Shown: positions 56,101-64,000 of the stretch, piece after piece
How positions within the stretch are numbered: position 1 is the first letter of the stretch
Layout of the letters: each line of letters begins with the position of its first letter
Program-made: the position numbers and the translations under genes
The notes under the pieces: generated by a model
Told to the model about the DNA's origin: nothing
Databases searched by the model: none
The model's input: only the letters and a program-made list of their open reading frames with translations
NCBI GenBank assembly: GCA_014529385.2
Contig: CM043964.1
Location: 137,861,029-137,925,028 of the forward strand
Origin: Adiantum capillus-veneris
Taxonomy: Eukaryota; Streptophyta; Polypodiopsida; Polypodiales; Pteridaceae
Length of the DNA stretch: 64,000 nucleotides
Reading direction: 5' to 3'

Positions 56101-57208
56101 AAATAAATCGTGCTTGTACAAAGTGTACAAAGGTGGTGTGTGCCAATTATCTTAATGCATGCGGGCCTGCTGTGCGGGGTACATAGTTTTGTTGTTTTGT
56201 ACATAGAAGTGTCGAGACTTCAAAGAGTGAGTTAGTGCGTTAAAAATATGAACAAAAACTGAAATTTTATCAGCTTGGGGTCATGAGTGAAGAGGGATAT
56301 TCATTTGTGAAGAAGAAACTCTGTGCTGTTGCAGCCTAGTGAAGGGTGGGGTTTTTGGTGTAGGGGTTCCCCTCTTGCCTTGCGAGAGCCTGATGTGGTG
56401 AGTTGAGAGCGTCTCTCTCATCAATGGTCTAATGAAAGTGGGTGCTTAGCTCTGCATATTGACCTCTCTTCATCTTGGTTTGAGGTATGGCAACTATGTT
56501 ATGTGCAGTTCCTTGTGATGCAGTTAGTCGAGGGTAGACTATGTGCTGCAATTCCTTGCTTGTACATATGCAAAAGGGCAAGTTTTTCCCCAAGTTTTCC
56601 ATTAGATTTTTTATTTTTTTTGCTGAACTTTTTGGGTTGTCAAATTGGGGTTGAATTGGATGGGTTTTGATCAAGCTATGTGTATATATGGGAGCACCTA
56701 TGGAGTCTCTACTAGCAGATGGAAGGGCGTTTGAAAAGAAGTGAAGCCCTTGGTTTTATGAGAAAAATTCCAGAGATTGTTTTTCTTTAATTTTTTTCTT
56801 TGGTTTTATTGATTCCCTTGCTTCCTTTAGTTCATGCAAGTATAGTGGGACTTTTAGCGGTGTAGAGGGAAGCTAGTACAGGCCGAGTGCGAGTAAGGCT
56901 GTCAAAATTTGTGAGAGAAGATCATCCCATATTATCTTGTGAGAGCTATTCTCTTCATCCTGTTTTCTTCGTGTTGGTTTGAGGTGTTGTAGAGGCCAGC
57001 CCCCCAATCCTTCACAACATCTATAAGGGTGACCACAACATTGACGGAGGCTCCATCAGAGGATCAAGACTATTCTAGCATGACATGGGAGACGTCCATT
57101 ACGACTATTGACAAAGGTGTACATTGACGATGCTCTTCACAGCGATCGATGCAATACTTTTTCATACAGTACCTGATGTCGGGCATCCTCGGGCAATAAT
57201 GATGATTT
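53151..57208. other. Unassigned, no supported gene
   Basis: I read both strands and found only short, uncharacteristic open stretches. A CACTA-like end (CACTACACCAAAAATC at 53850) and a matching inverted TTTTTGGTGTAG at 56352-56363 could mark the ends of a 2.5-kb DNA element, but no transposase or target duplication supports it. Homopolymer runs are at 54537-54545 and 54571-54580. Confidence 0.45.
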
Positions 57209-57432
57209 TAGTTTTTTGCTTTACTTCATTTTTTACTTTGTACTCAATCACTCTATTAGATCCACCAAGTTTCTAACAGTTTGGTCTCATAGGCCATTTT
57301 GTCCTTTAAACAAGGTTTAATAGTTTTTTGCTTTACTTCATTTTTTACTTTGTACTCAATCACTCTATTAGATCCACCAAGTTTCTAACAGTTTGGTCTC
57401 ATAGGCCATTTTGTCCTTTAAACAAGGTTTAA
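57209..57432. repeat. Exact 112-bp tandem duplication
   Basis: 57209-57320 and 57321-57432 appear identical. Each unit contains TTTCTAACAGTTTGGTCTCA, which resembles the end of a Copia LTR (CTAACA) followed by a degenerate tRNA-Met-type primer site; that reading is inference. Confidence 0.92.
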
Positions 57433-58023
57433 TATACCGTTTTGTTTCATTTCATATTTGACCTTGTTTTGCCCTCGCTTGCTCGTCTGATTTGCAGTAG
57501 CTGATGAGGGTAAAGAAGGGAAGAAGGTAGGTGCATGCACCTTCTAATCTATCCCTTTATTGCCAGTCTATAGCGCCAGTGTCGTCAAGGGTTTGTCGAA
57601 AGGCAGAAGCCATGGCCCTCCAAGCCATTGACATCGGCATCAATTTCTCCCACTTTCTCCTTCATCGCACCCACAGTCTCCACAATCGATCATTGCATGG
57701 ACTCAACCTCTCTAGTTCCCACTGCAGTCTCACCTTTGATGTGACCATAAATACAAGAGAATACAACATGGCAAGCAAGCACAACAGCAATTGCGCCAAG
57801 AATCCTCATGGGAACAAGGATTGGGGCTCAAGAAGAGCAAGAAGGATGTCGAGACTTGGCAATGGTGGCTACGACAGTGACAACAAGGCCTCCTAAAGTC
57901 TGTAGACCCACCACCATTCCGGCTCATGACGCATCTTCTCCTCGCTTCTCGACATGGCTTATGTCTTCTTCTGTATGGATCAAGGTCTGACGTTATGACA
58001 AGAGAATGCAGGCACCCGAGGAT

Positions 58024-58059
<36 letters not shown>

Positions 58060-58448
58060 GGAGAGCAAGTGGTAAGCGCATCTAGAAAAAAAGGGGGGCT
58101 CCAACCCCCCCCTTTTTGGCTTTCTAAAAGAAGCCTTAGAGTTAAGTTGGGCTAGGCATACTTTCATTGTTTTCAGTGATGGTTGAGACTTACATTAAAT
58201 ATTATTTCAATTTTAAAATAGAAAATGGATCTTTTTATTCCCTTTCATTTCATATCGTGACATGTCTTGACTTTTCTTGCATTCTATTGTTTTAGAATAT
58301 TAAAGTGAAACTTCACTTGCATAATTCTAGTAACTCCTATGGATACACACACACACAAACACATATATATACATTAATGGGTTTTTTTTATTTTTATCAG
58401 ATTGTATGGACACAACTATAAAGCTATTATGGTAACTAGTAAAACGGC
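57433..58448. other. Unassigned; CT tract and a strong hairpin
   Basis: A 121-codon open stretch (57531-57896, plus) has no recognisable motifs, and I do not call it. (CT)n lies at 58028-58058. At 58086-58116 an inverted repeat pairs AAAAAGGGGGG with CCCCCC...TTTTT around CTCCAA. The rest looks like A/T-rich unique sequence. Confidence 0.5.
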
Positions 58449-58598
58449 GCCGCCTTTGACGGCGGCATGGCCCCTCTTTACCCCCTTGTCGACGCATCGC
58501 ACTCGCCACCAACTTATTCCTAAAATCCTCCCAAATTGCATTTTGCTACTCTGTAGGGATTTACAGCTCCCAAAAAGCTACACCTATAATTAATCTCC

Positions 58599-58648
<50 letters not shown>

Positions 58649-59065
58649 GTATACGCACTGCCACCATGCAGCTCTCAACAAGCTTGCTTTGCGGCCTGTT
58701 AGCGCCATGGCTAACCTTCGTAAGCTCAACGTTCTACATTGCCTCCTAGCCGTCCACTTATTCTTGGCACCTAATATGGTGGCTCTCCTACATGTAGCCC
58801 AGGCTGCAAGCTTGTCCTACTTCTAGCACCTTGAGCTCCCCCACACCAGGATACCAGATGTCCTCTAGAAGTTGGTTGCCCCCTCTCCAACCTGCTGCAT
58901 GCACCATTACGTTAGCCGCCTTTGACGGCGGCATGGCCCCTCTTTACCCCCTTGTCGACGCGTCGCACTCGCCACCAACTTATTCCTAAAATCCTCCCAA
59001 ATTGTATTTTGCTACTCTGTAGGGATTTACACCTCCCAAAAAGCTACACCTATAATTAATCTCCC

Positions 59066-59113
<48 letters not shown>

Positions 59114-59384
59114 GGGGGGTATACGCACTGCCACCATCCAGCTCTCAACAAGCTTGCTTTGCGGCTTGTTAGCGCCATGGCTAACCTTCGTAAGCTCAAC
59201 GTTCTACATTGCCTCCTAGCCGTCCACTTATTCTTGGCACCTAATATGGTGGCTCTCCTACATGTAGCCCAGGCTGCAAGCTTGTCCTACTTCTAGCACC
59301 TTGAGCTCCCCCACACCAGGATACCAGATGTCCTCTAGAAGCTGGTTGCCCCCTCTCCAACCTGCTGCATGCACCATTACGTTA
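58449..59384. repeat. Tandem duplication, two units of about 468 bp
   Basis: Unit 1 (58449-58914) and unit 2 (58915-59384) start GCCGCCTTTGACGGCGGC and end CACCATTACGTTA. They differ at only a few sites, mainly in the length of an internal (AG)n tract (58602-58642 and 59069-59109). I see no gene inside. Confidence 0.93.
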
Positions 59385-60788
<1,404 letters not shown>

Positions 60789-61013
60789 GCAGCCGTTTTT
60801 TGACCTAGTAGACAGCAGTCCACTCTTTTGATCATAACTTCTTCATCCGAACTCCGATTTGGGTGATCTATAGCCTCAATCGAAGAGCACGAAGTCCTCT
60901 ACGCATTGATGTAAAGACAGAAATTTTCAGAGTTATGGAAGGCATTTCTGTAGCAGCATTTCCAAAGTGAACAGGTTCAACAAAATTGATTCTCATCTCC
61001 TATTTTACATACA

Positions 61014-61968
61014 ATGTCTTCCGGCACTCGCAAGGGTTCTTCTTCTTCAACAAGGTCCACAACCATTGTGGAAAATGATCCAAAATCTCCTAAGTATGGA
61101 GATAGCAACACAATCACCCAACCAACGACATCAAAAACCATGATCATGGCGTACTTGGTATCATTGCAAGAGACCGACCGTAAACAAACAAGGCGAAGAC
61201 TTACGAGCACTTGCAATGGAGAATGGCACACTAAGGGTACTTGTGGTTGAGAATGAGAATCTCAAGAGGACACTTGAGATGCAAACAACACGTTTGATGC
61301 AACTTGAAGAAGAAGTCAAGGAATGTAAACGCTCTCTTGTGGACTTGAATGCTTTGAAGGAGCGGATGAGCAAAGTAGAGCATGACCATGTATTGAAAGA
61401 GGAGAAATTTGACACTATGAGCCGGGATGTATGCGACATGAAAAATGTATGCACAAACAAGTCTTGGGCTGATGTATGTGGTAGTAATGTGGTTTCTAAT
61501 TCCTCACTCATGCAAGCTATGGTTCAAACAAAGAATGTTGAGAATGTGGATGTGGAAGAGTTGAAGGAACGGGAGCGACGTTCCAAGAACATTGTTATTC
61601 GTGGAATTCCCGAAGAGAAATTAGAGACACCTCCTTCTCTTGCCATTGTTATTGAAGATTTCTTCAAAACCCACTTTGGCATGTCCGGAGTTATGGTCTA
61701 TGGAGCACATAGAGTGGGGAAGCAAGGAGCTCCTCGCTCGGGAGAACGGCCAATTGTATGCACCATGCCGGATGAGACCAAGCGAAAGATTATCCTTGAT
61801 AATAGTTGGATCTATTTGAGGGATACAAAATGTTTTGTATGTGAAGATCGCACTATTAAGCAACAAAATATGCGTCGCAAGGCATATGAGGAAAAGAATA
61901 ATAAAAACAAGGAGATCTCTCGTGAAGAAAATGTGCCGAAGGAGGAGGCAAGTCTCTCAAGCAAATAG
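61014..61968 (+). pseudogene. LINE 2 ORF1 protein (coiled coil plus RRM-like domain)
   Basis: The start is taken at ATG 61014 (MSSGTRKGSSSSTRS). A frameshift near 61190 leads into the long open stretch 61216-61968 (250 codons). Residues about 10-60 of that stretch form a coiled coil (LEMQTTRLMQLEEEVKECKR). Then comes a domain like that of L1 ORF1p (Transposase_22): ERERRSKNIVIRGIPEEKL, YGAHRVGKQG, RPIVCTMPDETKRKIIL, CEDRTIKQQNMRRKAYEE. The tail is lysine/glutamate-rich. Such proteins trimerise and coat LINE RNA. Many plant L1 elements have a different, zinc-knuckle ORF1, so this type is of note. ORF2 follows within a few bases. Confidence 0.82.
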
Positions 61969-61974
61969 GGATGC

Positions 61975-62892
61975 GTGACCTATGAGACCGAGTTACAATT
62001 GAAAATATGCTTTTGGAATTGTAATGGATACCCATGGAATGCGGGGGTTGGCATTGATGAACTAACAAGCAAAGCCGATGTTGTACTTCTTGTTGAAACT
62101 TGGGAGCATGATACACAAAGGATTAACGGCTTGGAGGATTACAATGTACATTCATTGATGTAGTCAAAGAATCTCAAGCAACGAAGAGGACAAGGAGGAT
62201 TAGCATGTATGGTTAAGAAAGGATTGGAAGATTTTGTATCAATTGTGGAAGATGACAAGTACAAACGTTATGTATGGCTGAAAATTATGACACCAAAAAG
62301 AGCACCCATTTTTGTAGCCGGTTGCTACATTCCTCATCATGATTCTCCCTTTTATGCTTGCATGGATAGAGATCAACCATTTTCTGATTTGGAAGAGGAC
62401 ATTGCTTATTTCAAAGGTGAAGGTGATGTTATTGTATTTGGGGATATGAATGCTCGCACAAAAACATTGCAACATGATACTCAACAATTTGATATGCCAT
62501 ACATTTCAAGGGAGTTGGAGGAAGTTCACTTGTATGATCGTACTTCAATGGATGAGAAAGAGCCGGATCACTATGGAAAGTTACTTTTACACATGTGTAA
62601 TAGCACGGGTATGCTCATTGCCAATGGTGTATCTTTGTGGAGTGGAACCAATGGATTTACGTGTAGAAGACATAATGGGGATAGTGTGATTGACTATATG
62701 CTACTCTCTGAAGCCATCATGTATCGTATAAAGAGTTTTATGTTTGGTCAATGGACCCCGGAATCCGACCATCGCACCTTATGTATTGACCTTTCATGTG
62801 GAGAAGCAACTAAGCATGATAATCTCAGCCAAAGGAAAGAGAAGTTATCACTATGTATGGATTTCAAACGGGCACCAATGTACAATGGTTGA
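61975..62892 (+). pseudogene. LINE 2 ORF2: APE-type endonuclease
   Basis: The first part (61975-62163, opened by GTG) reads LKICFWNCNGYPWNAGV and ADVVLLVETWEHD, giving the asparagine and glutamate of the active site, and ends at TAG 62161. The second part (62209-62892) has VAGCYIPHHDSPF, VIVFGDMNART, GDSVIDYMLLS and WTPESDHRTLCIDL, that is, the remaining catalytic residues (GDMN and SDH). Together they form a full endonuclease of about 300 residues, broken by one stop. It nicks the target strand. A 1-nt frameshift near 62885 leads to the RT frame. Confidence 0.9.
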
Positions 62893-64000
62893 GCAAAAAT
62901 TATGGATGACAAAGCTTCAATGTGATGCACCATTGGAAACTAAATGGGAAGCTTTCAAGAAAGCTATTTGTTCTTGTGCGGAAGAATGCTTTGCCATAAA
63001 GCATCTCCATGGTATCAACAAAGATAGATCACGCAAAAGGTGGTTTGATAAAGAATGTCAAGACACTCGAACGTCCTTGATAAAGCTTGATGCAACTATG
63101 GACAAAGACAACTATCAAAGTCATTTGCATACATACAAGGCATTGATTCAAAAGAAGAGAAGAAGATGGGAAGTAAAGCAACAAGAATTTCAAGTCCAAG
63201 AAAAGGCACATGCATGTGGAAGATTTTGGAGAAACTTGAGAGGCAAGCGGGTTGAGAATTTTGGTAACTTGAGTCTAGTGGATATGTACACACATTGTAG
63301 GCAATTATATGAGCAAGAAAATACTGAAAAAATGCCATTTTATGGTTCACTCCCATGTATGCCGTCTTTTTTTACTATTGAGGATGTATGCGGTGGGCTT
63401 GAAAAGTTGGCCACTCGCAAAGCGGGAGATCTTCAAGGTATCAAGCCGGAGATGATCAAATGGACGGGAGATTTTACCCATGAGTGGATGTGTGATATGT
63501 TCAACCTTGCACTTCAACATGGTATGCCTTATGATTGGAGTACTAATTGGGTTAAGCCTTTGCATAAAGGAGGGGATGTAAAGAATGTAAGCAACTACCG
63601 AACTATAATGATTGGGTCTCTTATGGCAAAGTTGTTTGGGTGCATAATGGAGTTGAAATTGAGTGATTGGGCTGAAGAGAATGACAAGCGTGCAAAGGGA
63701 CAAGCGGGTTTTCGTCGATGCCATATCACCATTGATCATCTTGTCACTCTTCGTGTTCTCATGGAGGAAAGTCGGTTGAAAGGCAAGCGATTGTATTGTT
63801 GTTTTGTGGACTTTAAGAAAGCCTTTGATATGATTCCACGTAACAATTTGTGGAGAAGGATGGAAGAACTCCAAGTGCCAAGTGAGTTTATGCTTGCGGT
63901 TTCTCGAATCTATGAGAAGGTGATTTGTCAATTGCGCATGGGAAGAGAAATTTCAGAAATTTTTGTAAGCACTATTGGGGTTAAACAAGGATGTCCATTG
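62885..64000 (+). pseudogene. LINE 2 ORF2: linker and reverse transcriptase, partial
   Basis: From the ATG at 62885 I read 372 codons with no stop to the window edge. A linker (FKKAICSCAEECFAIKHLHG, RSRKRWFDKECQDT) leads to the RT start at WVKPLHKGGDVKNVSNYRTI. Then come KGQAGFRRCHITIDHLV, LYCCFVDFKKAFDMIPR (the first catalytic aspartate is in VDFKKAFD) and IGVKQGCPL at the very end. The YADD box and everything after lie outside. The ATG is internal to ORF2, as the endonuclease is upstream in another frame after a 1-nt shift. RT copies the LINE RNA at the nicked target. Confidence 0.92.

Larger units (their letters stand above)
60786..64000 (+). mobile_element. LINE 2: non-LTR retrotransposon, 3' end outside window
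   Basis: ORF1 and ORF2 of a LINE with APE-type endonuclease and RT. It is close to LINE 1 over the shared part (for example WIKPLHKGGDVNNVNNYRTI against WVKPLHKGGDVKNVSNYRTI). 60786-61013 would be the end of its 5' UTR. The 5' boundary is uncertain and may include some of the CT cluster. The window ends inside RT. Confidence 0.9.

Noticed and set aside
57531-57896. 121-codon frame and a hydrophobic reading on the opposite strand
   Set aside because: No motifs, no homologous copy in the window to confirm it, and no flanking gene structure.

Overview
The window is repeat DNA from a large eukaryotic genome, almost certainly a land plant. It holds long LTR retrotransposons nested in one another, LINEs, a MITE-like insertion and long dinucleotide microsatellites. 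I see no convincing single-copy host gene, no tRNA or rRNA, and nothing bacterial. A seed-free plant such as a fern fits the look of the LINE proteins, but that is only an impression.

Region 1 (1-43.9 kb) is a nest of retroelements. The outer layer is element C, a decayed plus-strand chromovirus (Ty3/gypsy with a chromodomain). Its pieces lie at 19027-21843 (protease, RT, RNase H, first part of integrase) and from 41297 (end of integrase, chromodomain, presumptive 3' LTR). C has been hit three times. Copy A of a giant Ty3/gypsy family (1-19026, plus strand, 5' end outside the window) sits upstream of its protease. Copy B of the same family (21844-41296, minus strand, complete, 19.45 kb) sits inside its integrase, flanked by a 5-bp duplication, GTCTC. 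A 245-bp MITE-like element (21538-21782) is also inside the integrase, flanked by a 10-bp duplication.

The A/B family is the most interesting content. Besides gag, protease, RT, RNase H and integrase, both copies carry: (i) two tandem HHCC zinc modules with identical spacing before the DD35E core; (ii) a second retropepsin-like domain joined in frame to the end of integrase, followed by a basic tail with repeated W-x-P motifs; (iii) a separate 3' reading frame (ORF3) of about 1,140 codons with a proline-rich segment, a UBA-like motif and a long coiled coil; (iv) a 24-bp palindrome repeated at about 285-bp intervals in the non-coding zones ahead of gag and ahead of ORF3. Both copies are broken by stops and frameshifts. 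By eye the LTRs differ by about 10% in A and 4-5% in B, so B is younger.

Region 2 (43.9-59.5 kb) holds little that I can assign: a helically phased cluster of GTAC motifs, a 5'-truncated LINE (47.4-50.2 kb), an eroded pol fragment related to A/B (50.6-51.5 kb, minus strand), polypyrimidine DNA, and two recent tandem duplications (112 bp and about 468 bp).

Region 3 (59.5-64 kb) is a dense cluster of eight CT microsatellites with interleaved short repeats. It leads into a second, more intact LINE of the same family, with ORF1 (coiled coil plus RRM-like domain) and ORF2 (endonuclease plus RT), which runs off the right edge.
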